NCBI GenBank assembly: GCA_002323895.1 | Contig: DCQM01000086.1 | Location: 1 to 17,738 of the forward strand | From: Akkermansiaceae bacterium UBA1518 | GTDB lineage: Bacteria; Verrucomicrobiota; Verrucomicrobiia; Verrucomicrobiales; Akkermansiaceae | Reading direction: 5' to 3' | DNA length: 17,738 nt | Part shown: piece after piece, positions 7,816-16,176 of the stretch | Numbering within the stretch: position 1 is the stretch's first letter | How the letters are laid out: the number at the start of each line of letters is the position of its first letter | Position numbers and translations under genes: made by a program | The notes under the pieces: model-generated | Seen by the model: only the letters and a program-made list of their open reading frames with translations | Databases searched by the model: none | What the model was told of the DNA's origin: nothing

Positions 7816-7833
7816 GATTGCCGCTTGGCAATC
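7816..7833 (-). promoter_or_regulatory. Perfect hairpin in the nadB leader
   Basis: Read on the minus strand, GATTGCC-AAGC-GGCAATC forms a 7-bp perfect stem with a 4-nt loop. It ends 20 nt before the nadB ATG, immediately upstream of the AAGG ribosome-binding region. An intrinsic terminator seems unlikely because the T-run (TTTTTT) begins 11 nt after the stem and overlaps the ribosome-binding region. It may tune ribosome access or mRNA stability. Structure is seen, role is inferred. Confidence 0.4.
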
Positions 7834-7867
7834 CGTCTTCCTAGAAGATGAGTGAACAAAAAGCTGA

Positions 7868-8290
7868 TCACTGGCGACTTTCGGAATATATGACTGTTAG
7901 CCAAGATAGCAAGCCAGTCCTCGCGGTCCACGCGATGCTTCGAATCCAATTGGTGTAAACTAGGGCCCGAACTGTTTCTGGGGTGAGTTTTGCATGCTGG
8001 GGGACTTGGATGAATGCGGTTGAAGCCCAGATGGCTGCGAGAAGAAGGCTAGAGGGTGCCATTGCCTGCCAATTGCCGAGGTATAGACACGCAGCGCAAC
8101 ATACCACTTCAATCAGCATGATAGGGGCTATGATATAAGTCACTCGCTTCATGTAATGCGCGTGATAGTCATCAAATATAGCCCCCTTCAACCGTCCAAA
8201 GAGCGGATAAATTGCGATCTGAACCATCCAGATGATACCGGTCATAGCCGCACATGTTGCGAGTTGAATAATCAGAAAGTAGAAAAACAT
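7868..8290 (-). CDS. Small conserved-type integral membrane protein (140 aa)
   Basis: Four hydrophobic helices are predicted at about residues 2-28, 50-72, 78-96 and 115-135, so it is an inner-membrane protein. Polar motifs sit at helix ends: QIAIYPLF after helix 1, DDYHAHYMKRV before helix 2 and NWIRSIAWTAR at the start of helix 4. The pattern resembles an uncharacterised bacterial family, but I cannot give it a name or function. The ATG at 8290 is chosen over one at 8326 because the latter would overlap the preceding gene and add an unlikely polar extension. It starts 7 nt after the phosphoesterase stop, so the two are probably co-transcribed; nadB follows 72 nt later on the same strand. 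Confidence 0.75.
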   Translation of the reverse strand: MFFYFLIIQLATCAAMTGIIWMVQIAIYPLFGRLKGAIFDDYHAHYMKRVTYIIAPIMLIEVVCCAACLYLGNWQAMAPSSLLLAAIWASTAFIQVPQHAKLTPETVRALVYTNWIRSIAWTARTGLLSWLTVIYSESRQ

Positions 8291-8297
8291 GTTTAAG

Positions 8298-10301
8298 CTA
8301 CTTAATGGTTTCAATCGTGACCCCACCGATTGCTATTGCATGAGCCTTTGATCCCGATGCGTCGGGATGCCAAGGGCCGATATTTTCATTGAGTTGTAGA
8401 TCAATGATAGCTGCTTTTCGGTCTCCGTTCGCAGCAGAGGTCTCATGTGAGTAAAGAGCTTTTGGGGTGAGGGAAACGTAATCGATCAAGCCCTTAAAAA
8501 AAGAAGTGGGTTGGCCCTGATTGTTGACGTCTGCTCCAATCATTAGCGGGAGCCTGTTGTCCTTGATTTTTCCAGTTCCTAAGGCTGAGGCGATAAGTAT
8601 TCCGTCGAGGTAAAGGCGGGCCTCCCTGCCATCATAAATTCCCGCGAGTGTATGCCATTGGTCGGTTTTCAACAGAGAGGATGATGCGGCTGCACTGAGA
8701 TATTTACCATCGAGATTTACCGAGAAGTCGGGTTTCCCGTCACTGATAAAGATTCCGTAACCAGAATTTTCAGTCTTCGTGACAAGCCCGGTTCGCCCGG
8801 CAAAGGTCTCGGCCTTGAAGCGGCATTCAAGTGTGAATTCTTTCTTGATGTCAAAGCGCTTCGAAGGGATGGAAAGAGCGGTGTTCGATCCATTGAAGCG
8901 AACCGCGCCATTTTGGAGGTCGGTCTTGCTGCTCAGTTCCAAATCTAGTGGCACAGAAATCGTTCTTCTTGGGATTTCGTAGGCGAATCCTTTAGCGAGG
9001 TATTCGGAATCGATGTGAAAAGATGGGCCGCTAAAGTTGCCTTTGGTGAGATGGTCATCCCAAGAAAGGTTAAAATTCATCTCTTTTGTTTCTCCAGGTT
9101 TCAGAGTGGTGTGCTGGTGGTCGGGCTGCCAACGGAAATCCAAGTTGGGGTTGCTGCTAGATATCACGGTTGCGACGGGGCGGTCGCTCGGGTTGTTCAA
9201 AGTAATCGATAATTGATGTTGTCCACCTTCGTTATTTCTAAGTGTGAGTTGAGGTGAAATTTTCACAGGTGATCTTTTCACTTTGTTGACTTGTGAAACC
9301 AATTCGCCAGTGATTTCGCGGACGTCGAGAACCTCGCCGACTGGGACAGCTGCCAGTGAAATGCGGTCTTTGCGGACGGTGACGATATCATAGTGATGAA
9401 GGTATCCGGCTTGGGGAATAGAGCTGGATTGTCCGCCGCCAGTAGTGGCAAGGGTGACATATTCAATGCCATCCTTTGGGCCGTCATAGCGCATGGTGTG
9501 AATGTGACCTGCGAAGACCGCGGAGACATTGCCAGAAGCGGCGAGACGCCTGTGAACTTTATCCCAATCGTCGCCATAGCCACGTCCTAGCCATCTTGGA
9601 TGGTGGAGAAAGAGAAAGACGTGCTCGGCACCTTTAGCCTTGGTGAGAGTCTGGTCGAGCCAAGAGAATTGCTCTGGACTTATTTTCTGAGCGGCGGGTT
9701 TTCCAAAGGTTTTCTCTCCAGTTTGAGGATCACCTTCATCAGAGTAGAGGATGATAAACCAAGAGTTTTTGTGCTCGAAGGCATACCAGAGTGGACCAAA
9801 GTGCATTTCATATGCAGCTTCCATTTCACCTTCGGGCTTTTTACTTTTATCCTTACCTCGCCAGTAGATGTCATGGTTTCCGGCAACGGGAAACCACGGG
9901 CATGCGAGTTGGCTCATAATGGACTTGTATTCCTTCATCTGGGTCATCCAGATTTCCTCGTTGCTGTATCCATTGATGAGATCACCAACCGTCATGACGA
10001 AGTCGGGTTCGAGAAGATTGGTGTCACGAACTGCGTCGGCGAGCACGGAAACGCCTTCAGGCGGCCCTCCGGTGCGATCGCCATAAACGATAAAAGTGAA
10101 GGCATCATTTTCGTTGGGAAGGGGTAGTTTGACGCTGCTTTTACGGGAAGTGACAAATCGGGCAGGAGTAGGTGCGACCGTTTCGTGCTTTTCTCCGTGA
10201 CGGTGATGATGGTGATTGTGACCGATGTTGGGATTGATAGGGGGGGCAGCAAGGGCCGATGTGATGCAGGAGAGGAAGGAAAAGGAGAAGATGAATCTCA
10301 T
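8298..10301 (-). CDS. Secreted calcineurin-like metallophosphoesterase with LamG-like C-terminal domain
   Basis: A 667-aa exported protein. Residues 1-18 form a Sec signal peptide ending in ALA. A His-rich tract follows (28-39, HNHHHHRHGEKH), which could bind metal. The phosphoesterase domain (about 68-320) has GDRTGG (Asp75), VGDLING (Asp107), GNHD (Asn142, His143), LHHPRW (His233, His234) and GHIH (His266, His268). The usual His of the first DxH motif is replaced by Thr77. A beta-rich Ig-like segment follows (about 350-450), then a concanavalin/LamG-like domain (about 465-620; TLECRFKAE, WHTLAGIYDG, LYLDG) typical of carbohydrate binding. The target is probably an extracellular or periplasmic phosphoester, perhaps attached to a polysaccharide; this is inference. 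No strong Shine-Dalgarno sequence precedes the ATG. Confidence 0.9.
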   Translation of the reverse strand: MRFIFSFSFLSCITSALAAPPINPNIGHNHHHHRHGEKHETVAPTPARFVTSRKSSVKLPLPNENDAFTFIVYGDRTGGPPEGVSVLADAVRDTNLLEPDFVMTVGDLINGYSNEEIWMTQMKEYKSIMSQLACPWFPVAGNHDIYWRGKDKSKKPEGEMEAAYEMHFGPLWYAFEHKNSWFIILYSDEGDPQTGEKTFGKPAAQKISPEQFSWLDQTLTKAKGAEHVFLFLHHPRWLGRGYGDDWDKVHRRLAASGNVSAVFAGHIHTMRYDGPKDGIEYVTLATTGGGQSSSIPQAGYLHHYDIVTVRKDRISLAAVPVGEVLDVREITGELVSQVNKVKRSPVKISPQLTLRNNEGGQHQLSITLNNPSDRPVATVISSSNPNLDFRWQPDHQHTTLKPGETKEMNFNLSWDDHLTKGNFSGPSFHIDSEYLAKGFAYEIPRRTISVPLDLELSSKTDLQNGAVRFNGSNTALSIPSKRFDIKKEFTLECRFKAETFAGRTGLVTKTENSGYGIFISDGKPDFSVNLDGKYLSAAASSSLLKTDQWHTLAGIYDGREARLYLDGILIASALGTGKIKDNRLPLMIGADVNNQGQPTSFFKGLIDYVSLTPKALYSHETSAANGDRKAAIIDLQLNENIGPWHPDASGSKAHAIAIGGVTIETIK

Positions 10302-10695
10302 GAGAGTATGATACGGAATAGAGCTATGTAATCTTCCCTAATTTTGAAGGTGGCGGCTTCCTTGTCGATAGAGGCTCGGTTCAAGGCCTGAAGTTTTCAA
10401 TTGCTGAGTTGCCTGTCACTTTTGAGAAAGATCATGAGGTCGGCGGCGGCCTGAGAAGTAAGGTCCATTTCTTGTCGAGAGCATGAGAGAGGGGCTCAAA
10501 ATGAAGAGAAAACGCATAAGGGGGGTATGAAAATTGCTTATCCGAATACTCTGTCTCCCTCGCCGATAGGCAAAGGGGGAAGCTATGGAGACTTTTTAGT
10601 TACTCTTTGCAATGGCTACTTAGCGAGGACGTTCTTCGTTTCAGCTCACATGAGAGTGGATATCAGACCGTTTTTTTTTCGTATGAGTTGCAGTT
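10302..10695. other. Divergent intergenic region
   Basis: These 394 bases lie between two divergently transcribed genes and presumably hold both promoters, though I could not identify them with confidence. A nine-T run is present at 10671-10679 with no GC-rich stem before it. A plus-strand frame opening at ATG 10527 behind AAGGGGGG and a 23-codon minus-strand frame (10397-10468) were examined; neither has recognisable protein content and both are left out. Confidence 0.4.
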
Positions 10696-12087
10696 TTGAG
10701 AAGACTTTGGCAACAAGAGGGCGTGATTGGCGAATTGAGAGCATGCCTAGGCGTTGGGAAGGTTTCAACGATGGCGGAGATACTTGAGGAGCATGGGGCC
10801 GATCGGTGGAATTTTTCGCATCTACCGGAGGTGGTCGTTTTTGCGGAATCTCGGGATGATGTGGTGGCGGTGATGAAGTTTGCCAATAAACGGGGAATTC
10901 CGGTGACGACTCGTGGCGCAGGAGTTGGTTATGTTGGTGGGTGTGTGCCGGTAGAAGGTGGAATTGCCTTGTCGGTGGCAAGGATGAAGTCAGTGGTGGA
11001 AATCATGCCAGAGGATGGTGTGGTGGTGACGCAGCCGGGGGTGATTTTAAAAGATCTACAAGATGCGGTTAGCGAACTTGGTTGGTATTATCCGCCGGAT
11101 CCGGCCTCTTTGAATGAGTGCTCAATTGGGGGAAATTTGGCTACGAACGCAGGCGGCCCTCGTTGTTTGAAATATGGGGTGACAAAGAACTATGTTCTTG
11201 GTTTGGAGGTGGTTTTGGCAAGTGGGGAAATTCTGCATATCGGAGGGAGGTGTCATAAAAACAAGACGGGCTTTGATTTGTTACATCTTTTCGTCGGAAG
11301 TGAAGGAATGCTTGGAGTAATCACCGAGGCAACCTTGCGTATAATCCCTCATCCGCAGACTCGCGCGATGCTTACAGCGACGTTTCCGGAGTTTGTCGAT
11401 GCTGCTGGTGCAGTGCAGGCGATTCTAAATTCAGGACACCTTCCATCTGCTCTTGAGATTACGGACGAGTTCACGCTAAAAGCTGCGCGAGCTTATTTGG
11501 GAGAGGGCTCGTTACGTCCGGGCAAGGCTCATTTGATTGTCGAGATCGACGGTCGAGCCCAGGCCGTTGCGAGTGAATTAAAAGAGTTGGAGAAGGTGCT
11601 TAATGAAGTCGGTGCCTTGTCTAGCGAATTTCATGCTGATGAGGAGGCTTGCGAAAAGGTTTGGCAATTACGCCGCGACTTTTCTTATTCTTTGCGAGCA
11701 ACAGGTTTGACGAAGCTTAATGAGGATATTGTCGTTCCGCGGTCCAAATTAGTGGAGTTGGCTGCTTTTGCGGCGGGGCTCGAAAAAAAGACAGGGATTC
11801 CGGTGGCCTGCTTTGGTCATGCCGGTGATGGTAATATTCATACGAACTTAATGGTGGAGGATTATGATACTCCGTCGGTTCGTGAGAAAGCGGACGCGGC
11901 GTTAGATGTTCTTTTTACTTGGGTGCTTGAAAACGGAGGGGTAATTACGGGAGAACATGGGGTTGGATTGGCAAAAAAACCATGGATTAAGGATGCCCTC
12001 GGAGACGTAGCTTTTGCGGCACATCATACGGTTAAGAATGCGTTTGATCCCAAGGGGATTCTAAATCCCGGAAAATTTCTCGATTGA
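10696..12087 (+). CDS. glcD: FAD-linked oxidase, GlcD/D-lactate dehydrogenase type
   Basis: A flavoprotein of up to 463 aa in the vanillyl-alcohol-oxidase/PCMH superfamily that oxidises 2-hydroxy acids such as glycolate or D-lactate to 2-oxo acids. The FAD-binding half shows TTRGAGVGYVGG (71-82), PPDPASLNECSIGGNLATNA (133-152), GPRCLKYG (154-161) and GFDLLHLFVGSEGMLGVIT (192-210). The C-terminal half has FGHAGDGNIHTN (373-384), GVITGEHGVG (415-424) and DPKGILNPGK (451-460). The symbol is at family level only; no GlcE or GlcF partner lies in the window, so a single-subunit D-2-hydroxyacid dehydrogenase is equally possible. Start is uncertain: an ATG at 10771 has an ideal GGGAAGG 8 nt upstream, but the preceding residues (GELRACLGVGKVST) look homologous to family N-termini, so the TTG at 10696 (or GTG 10723) is kept. 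Confidence 0.9.
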   Translation: MRRLWQQEGVIGELRACLGVGKVSTMAEILEEHGADRWNFSHLPEVVVFAESRDDVVAVMKFANKRGIPVTTRGAGVGYVGGCVPVEGGIALSVARMKSVVEIMPEDGVVVTQPGVILKDLQDAVSELGWYYPPDPASLNECSIGGNLATNAGGPRCLKYGVTKNYVLGLEVVLASGEILHIGGRCHKNKTGFDLLHLFVGSEGMLGVITEATLRIIPHPQTRAMLTATFPEFVDAAGAVQAILNSGHLPSALEITDEFTLKAARAYLGEGSLRPGKAHLIVEIDGRAQAVASELKELEKVLNEVGALSSEFHADEEACEKVWQLRRDFSYSLRATGLTKLNEDIVVPRSKLVELAAFAAGLEKKTGIPVACFGHAGDGNIHTNLMVEDYDTPSVREKADAALDVLFTWVLENGGVITGEHGVGLAKKPWIKDALGDVAFAAHHTVKNAFDPKGILNPGKFLD

Positions 12088-12151
12088 GTTCGAGTTTATT
12101 ATCTTTTGCGTTGAGGCTAGGGGATAAGTGGTGTTCCCTTCCTAACAAAGG

Positions 12152-14143
12152 ATGGCAAGTTGGAAAGAAAACCGGCTGCAGGTGGTGCTCCAAGCCTCGA
12201 GAGAGGGTATTTGGGACTGGGACCTTGTGAAAGGCACCATCTATTATTCTCCGCGAATGTGTCGATTTATGGGGTATCGCAAGAGCGAGATGCCAAACTT
12301 TTTTCAAGATCGTGGAGAGCACATGGATCTGCCCTCGGTTGCTGCGGTGGATGAAGCTCTGCGTCGAGTTTTACAGGAGGGTGAGGATTTGTTTGCAGTA
12401 GAGCCAAGGGTGAAAACCAAAAGGGGTGACTGGAAGTCTTTTCGGGTTCGGGGGACGCCGGTGCGGGACGGGCTTGGAAAGGTGACGCGGATCGCAGGAA
12501 GCTTAATCGATATATCAAAACGCAAGGAGGCGGAAAGGCAGCTAGCAGAGGAGAGACACCTCATCGAAACCCTGCTGGATAACATTCCCATGAATGTGTA
12601 TTTGAAAGATCAGGAGTCTCGCTTCGTCATGGCAAACTTACCGACAGCCAAAAAGATGGGTTTTAGTTCAGCTAAGGATTTGATCGGTAAATCAGATGCT
12701 GATTTTTTCAGCGATGAACACGCAAGAAATGCTCGTTTAGTTGAGAAGGAAATAATGGCTTCGGGTGGTGGCGTCGAGGATTTGACGGAACATGAGAAGT
12801 GGAACGATCGCGAAGACACATGGGTTAAGAGTACGAAGCATGCATGGATCGGCCATGATGGCCAAGTGAGGGGAACTTTCGGAGCAACTATTGATATCTC
12901 TGAATTGATTAGGACTCGTGAAGCTCAGGAAAAGGTGACCTCGCAACTTAATGCACAAAATCACTTAATCGAAGAGGAACGAGAAAGGCTACGCCTTGTT
13001 ATTGATAGTGTGCCTTTGCACGTTTACTTTAAGAATTGTGATCATGAATTTGTGATCGCGAATCAGGCGATTGCAGAGTGGTGTGGGTTTAGCTGTCCGG
13101 AGGAGCTTTATGATAAGTCGGACCGGGATATTTTTTCCGAAGAACACTGGAGCAAGACTGAAGCCGATGAGAAACAGATCATGCAATTGGGTGTGGCAAT
13201 CGCGGGGGAGATTGAGAAAGAGATTTGGGGGGGAGAAAAGGAGACTTGGGTGATGACATCAAAGTATCCTTGGTGTGACAGTGAGGGAGATGTAGTGGGG
13301 ACTTTTGGGGTCTCAAGCGACATTTCTGATTTGATGCAGGCGCAGTCGGATCTTCGGAAGCTCGCTGCAACCTACGAAAGAAAAAATCGGGAGATGGCCG
13401 AAGAGCTAGAGTTAGCGAGGGAAGTGCAGCAGGCGCTTTTGCCTGACAAATTCCCGACAGTTTTTGGGGGGGGAGCGACCATGAAGTTTTTCCGTCTTTA
13501 TGAGCCAGCTCGCCTGTTGACAGGTGAGTTTTTTGAGGTCCTACCTCTTGCGCCGGATCGGGTTGGTTTTTTAATGGGTGAGGTTTCTGATAAGGGTGTA
13601 AGCTCGGCCCTAATCGTTTCGATGTTACGAGGATTGATCGAGAAGGAGGTTGCCTCAGCCGGAGACGCAGGGAATTTTTTGACGGGGATAAATGTGGGGC
13701 TGTCTCACTTATTGTTGGGCTCGGGGCGTGAGACTAAGGTGACCGCGTTTTATGGATTAGTGGATTTGACAAAAGGAGAGATTCAACTTTCGATTGCGGG
13801 ACACGTGAATCCGATTGCAGTTTTTGACGATGGGGTTCGCCAGCTCGTGCCGCCGGTTCATGCTTGCGGACCGGCTTTAGGCATTGCTGAAAATAATAGC
13901 TATGGAATGGTTTCGGCGCCGTTATCAGGATTCCGGAGGTTGATTTGTTTTACCGAGGGATTCCAGAATACGAGTAACGTCGAGGGTGAGCAATTCGGAG
14001 TAACGCGGATGCTAGAAGAGGTTGAGCGAGGTGGTGATTTAGACCGTGTAATGGAAAGACTTGCAGAGTCAGTAAAGAATTTTGGAGGGTCTCAGGAATT
14101 TAAAAATGCAATTTGTCTGTTGGGATGGGAGATCACGAGATGA
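12152..14143 (+). CDS. Triple-PAS SpoIIE/PP2C-type protein with degenerate active site (probable pseudophosphatase)
   Basis: A 663-aa cytoplasmic signalling protein. Three PAS domains (about 14-125, 136-255, 278-395) are followed by a charged helical linker (396-430, AEELELAREVQQALLP) and a SpoIIE/RsbU-like PP2C domain (about 440-660). PAS-A is of the WDWDL...YYSPR...GY type; PAS-B and PAS-C have the VYLKD/VYFKN...AN pattern. The PP2C fold is complete (SSALIVSMLRGL, AGHVNP, GPALGI). However, the four acidic metal-ligand positions seen in the downstream paralogue are replaced: Glu459 (TGEFFE), Glu477 (GEVSDKG), Glu602 (FTEGF) and Asn652-Ala653 (KNAIC). Catalysis is therefore doubtful, and a sensing or decoy role is inferred. 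AAAGG directly precedes the ATG. It lies 64 nt after glcD and overlaps the next gene by ATGA. Confidence 0.92.
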   Translation: MASWKENRLQVVLQASREGIWDWDLVKGTIYYSPRMCRFMGYRKSEMPNFFQDRGEHMDLPSVAAVDEALRRVLQEGEDLFAVEPRVKTKRGDWKSFRVRGTPVRDGLGKVTRIAGSLIDISKRKEAERQLAEERHLIETLLDNIPMNVYLKDQESRFVMANLPTAKKMGFSSAKDLIGKSDADFFSDEHARNARLVEKEIMASGGGVEDLTEHEKWNDREDTWVKSTKHAWIGHDGQVRGTFGATIDISELIRTREAQEKVTSQLNAQNHLIEEERERLRLVIDSVPLHVYFKNCDHEFVIANQAIAEWCGFSCPEELYDKSDRDIFSEEHWSKTEADEKQIMQLGVAIAGEIEKEIWGGEKETWVMTSKYPWCDSEGDVVGTFGVSSDISDLMQAQSDLRKLAATYERKNREMAEELELAREVQQALLPDKFPTVFGGGATMKFFRLYEPARLLTGEFFEVLPLAPDRVGFLMGEVSDKGVSSALIVSMLRGLIEKEVASAGDAGNFLTGINVGLSHLLLGSGRETKVTAFYGLVDLTKGEIQLSIAGHVNPIAVFDDGVRQLVPPVHACGPALGIAENNSYGMVSAPLSGFRRLICFTEGFQNTSNVEGEQFGVTRMLEEVERGGDLDRVMERLAESVKNFGGSQEFKNAICLLGWEITR

Positions 14144-16143
14144 GTTTGGAAGAGGAGAGACTTGATTTGGCTCTCAAGGCCTCGAATGAGGGGATTCTTG
14201 ATTGGGATCTTCAGACCGGGGACATCTACTATTCTAATCGTTTGCTCGGATTTTTGGGCTATGGGCGTTTTGGGGCGCCAAACATCTTAGAGAAACCGGA
14301 GAAACACGTGCATCCCGAAGATTTAGCACGGTTGACTCGGAAGCTGAATCGAGTCCTGTATCGAGGTGGGAAGTTATTTGCAGATGAGGCAAGAATTCGC
14401 ACAAACTCGGGTGAGTGGAAATGGTTTAGAGCAAGGGCTTTACCATTGCGGGATGACGATGGAAACTTGATGCGCTTGGTAGGAAGCTTAATCGATATTT
14501 CAAAGCGACGCTTTGCGGAGAAGGCTCTGGCCGAGGAACGCAAGATGATCGATTTGATCTTAGATCGGGTCCCCATAAATGTTTATTTCAAGGACAAGAA
14601 TTCACGCTTTATGCGGGCAAATCGGTCAACTGCTCAACGCGTGGGAGCTGGAACGATTGCGAATTTGATCGGGAAAAGGGATCACGATTTCTTTGAAAAG
14701 GAGCATGCTGATTTATCGCGTGCTCGAGAGCTTGAAATTATGGAGACGGAGGTTGGTCAGGAGGAGAAGTTGGAGCACGAGATCTGGGGGGACGGGCATG
14801 AGTCGTGGAGTTTGGTGACCAAGAAAGTGTGGCGGGGATTGAACGGCGAGTTACTTGGAACTTTTGGTCTAACCCATGATGTGACTGAGCTAATCGAAAC
14901 TGAGCGGAACCTAGAGCAGATTGCGGAGAAATTGAGGGTGGTTAATCAGGAAATTAGTGAAGAACGCCACCTTCTGCGGCTAGTAATTGATAATATGCCG
15001 GTGTTTGTTTACTTTAAAGACTTGGATTCAAACTTCGTTTTGGTGAACCAAAGAATGGCAGACCTTGTGGGAGCTAAATCTCCGGATGAGGCGGTGGGCA
15101 AAAGTGATAGTCACTTTTTTGGAGAAAAGCTGGTCCGGGAATCGATCCGGGATGAACGGGAAATCATGGCTACCGGCAAGCCTGTGGTGAGGAAGCTCGA
15201 AGAAATATCCTGGAAGGATGACCATGTTTCTTGGGCCGTGTCTTCAAAATATCCGTGGTATTTGCCGGACGGAACTTTACGGGGAATTTTTGGAGTTTCT
15301 TCGGACGTTACCAAGTTGATTGAAACAAAGCAACAGCTTGAAAATATTACAAGGATTTTGGGACGTCAGAATGATGCTCTTGAAGAGCAGTTGGGGTTGG
15401 CGCGCGAGATTCAGCAGGCGGCTTTGCCTAGTGTAATTCCGTCTATTGCGTATCGTAAAAGTGGGCGGACCGCGGATTTTCATCATCGTCATCAACCGGC
15501 TTCTCATCTAGCAGGAGACTTCTTTGAGGTGATTCCGCTGGGTCAAGGTAAGGCGGGGTTTTTTGTTTGTGACGTTATGGGGCACGGCGTGCGTTCGGCA
15601 CTGATTGTTTCGATGTTGCGTGGTTTACTTGAAAAGCAGGGAGAGGCTCTGGGAGATCAGCCAGGGGCGTTTTTAGAGGGGTTGAACGACGGATTGTCCC
15701 ACCTACTCGAAAGAACTAGTCAATTGATTTTTGCGACCGCAATTTATGGTTATGTGGACTTAGAACGTGGTGAGCTGAAAATCGCTTCAGCCGGTCATCC
15801 GAATCCCATTGTGAGCCGGAATGGAGTGATTGAAATTTTAGAATTGGGATCTGAGGCTCAAGGTCCTGGATTGGGAATGGTCCCAGAATTCAAATTTCCT
15901 GAAATGTGTCTTCCGGTGGAATCTCTGGATGGAATTTGGACCTTTACCGATGGCCTCTTTGAGGTTCTGGGTGTTGATGGGCAGGAGTTTGGCGTAGCCA
16001 GAATGTGTGAAGCGCTCCAGAGTGGGGATCAAACAATGGACGCAATCGACCGAGTAGTGAACGCCGCTGTTAATTTTGCAGCTGACAAGGTTTTTGAGGA
16101 TGATCTCTGTGTTTTGGGTATCGATTTTGGGCACAGGGCTTGA
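14140..16143 (+). CDS. Triple-PAS SpoIIE/PP2C-type serine phosphatase (active-site intact)
   Basis: A 667-aa paralogue of the preceding gene with the same domain order: PAS-A about 13-124, PAS-B 135-253, PAS-C 278-393, linker 394-428, PP2C 440-660. Here all expected metal ligands are present: Asp460 (AGDFFE), Asp478 (CDVMGHG), Asp604 (FTDGLFE) and Asp654-Asp655 (EDDLC), with AGHPNP between. Proteins of this class usually dephosphorylate an STAS anti-anti-sigma factor of the RsbV type in response to PAS input; no RsbV or RsbW partner is in the window, so the target is unknown. The start is ATG 14140, which overlaps the previous stop (ATGA) and has GGGAG 8 nt upstream, so the two phosphatases are translationally coupled. 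The PAS ligands are not predictable; no flavin-binding Cys motif of LOV type is seen. Confidence 0.94.
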   Translation: MSLEEERLDLALKASNEGILDWDLQTGDIYYSNRLLGFLGYGRFGAPNILEKPEKHVHPEDLARLTRKLNRVLYRGGKLFADEARIRTNSGEWKWFRARALPLRDDDGNLMRLVGSLIDISKRRFAEKALAEERKMIDLILDRVPINVYFKDKNSRFMRANRSTAQRVGAGTIANLIGKRDHDFFEKEHADLSRARELEIMETEVGQEEKLEHEIWGDGHESWSLVTKKVWRGLNGELLGTFGLTHDVTELIETERNLEQIAEKLRVVNQEISEERHLLRLVIDNMPVFVYFKDLDSNFVLVNQRMADLVGAKSPDEAVGKSDSHFFGEKLVRESIRDEREIMATGKPVVRKLEEISWKDDHVSWAVSSKYPWYLPDGTLRGIFGVSSDVTKLIETKQQLENITRILGRQNDALEEQLGLAREIQQAALPSVIPSIAYRKSGRTADFHHRHQPASHLAGDFFEVIPLGQGKAGFFVCDVMGHGVRSALIVSMLRGLLEKQGEALGDQPGAFLEGLNDGLSHLLERTSQLIFATAIYGYVDLERGELKIASAGHPNPIVSRNGVIEILELGSEAQGPGLGMVPEFKFPEMCLPVESLDGIWTFTDGLFEVLGVDGQEFGVARMCEALQSGDQTMDAIDRVVNAAVNFAADKVFEDDLCVLGIDFGHRA

Positions 16144-16176
16144 GATCGCTAATATCTGTGATATTGGACCTCCATC

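Noticed and set aside
9600..10127. 175-codon plus-strand frame opposite the metallophosphoesterase
   Set aside because: It is antisense to a clearly coding region with catalytic motifs; its length reflects codon bias of the real gene.
10397..10468. Minus-strand 23-residue frame (MDLTSQAAADLMIFLKSDRQ...)
   Set aside because: It looks superficially coding but is very short, has only a weak ribosome-binding site and no recognisable match; it may be chance or a small remnant.
10527..10787. Plus-strand 86-codon frame behind AAGGGGGG in the divergent intergenic region
   Set aside because: The spacer is short, the composition is not protein-like, no family is recognisable, and its 3' third overlaps the conserved N-terminus of the FAD oxidase in another frame.
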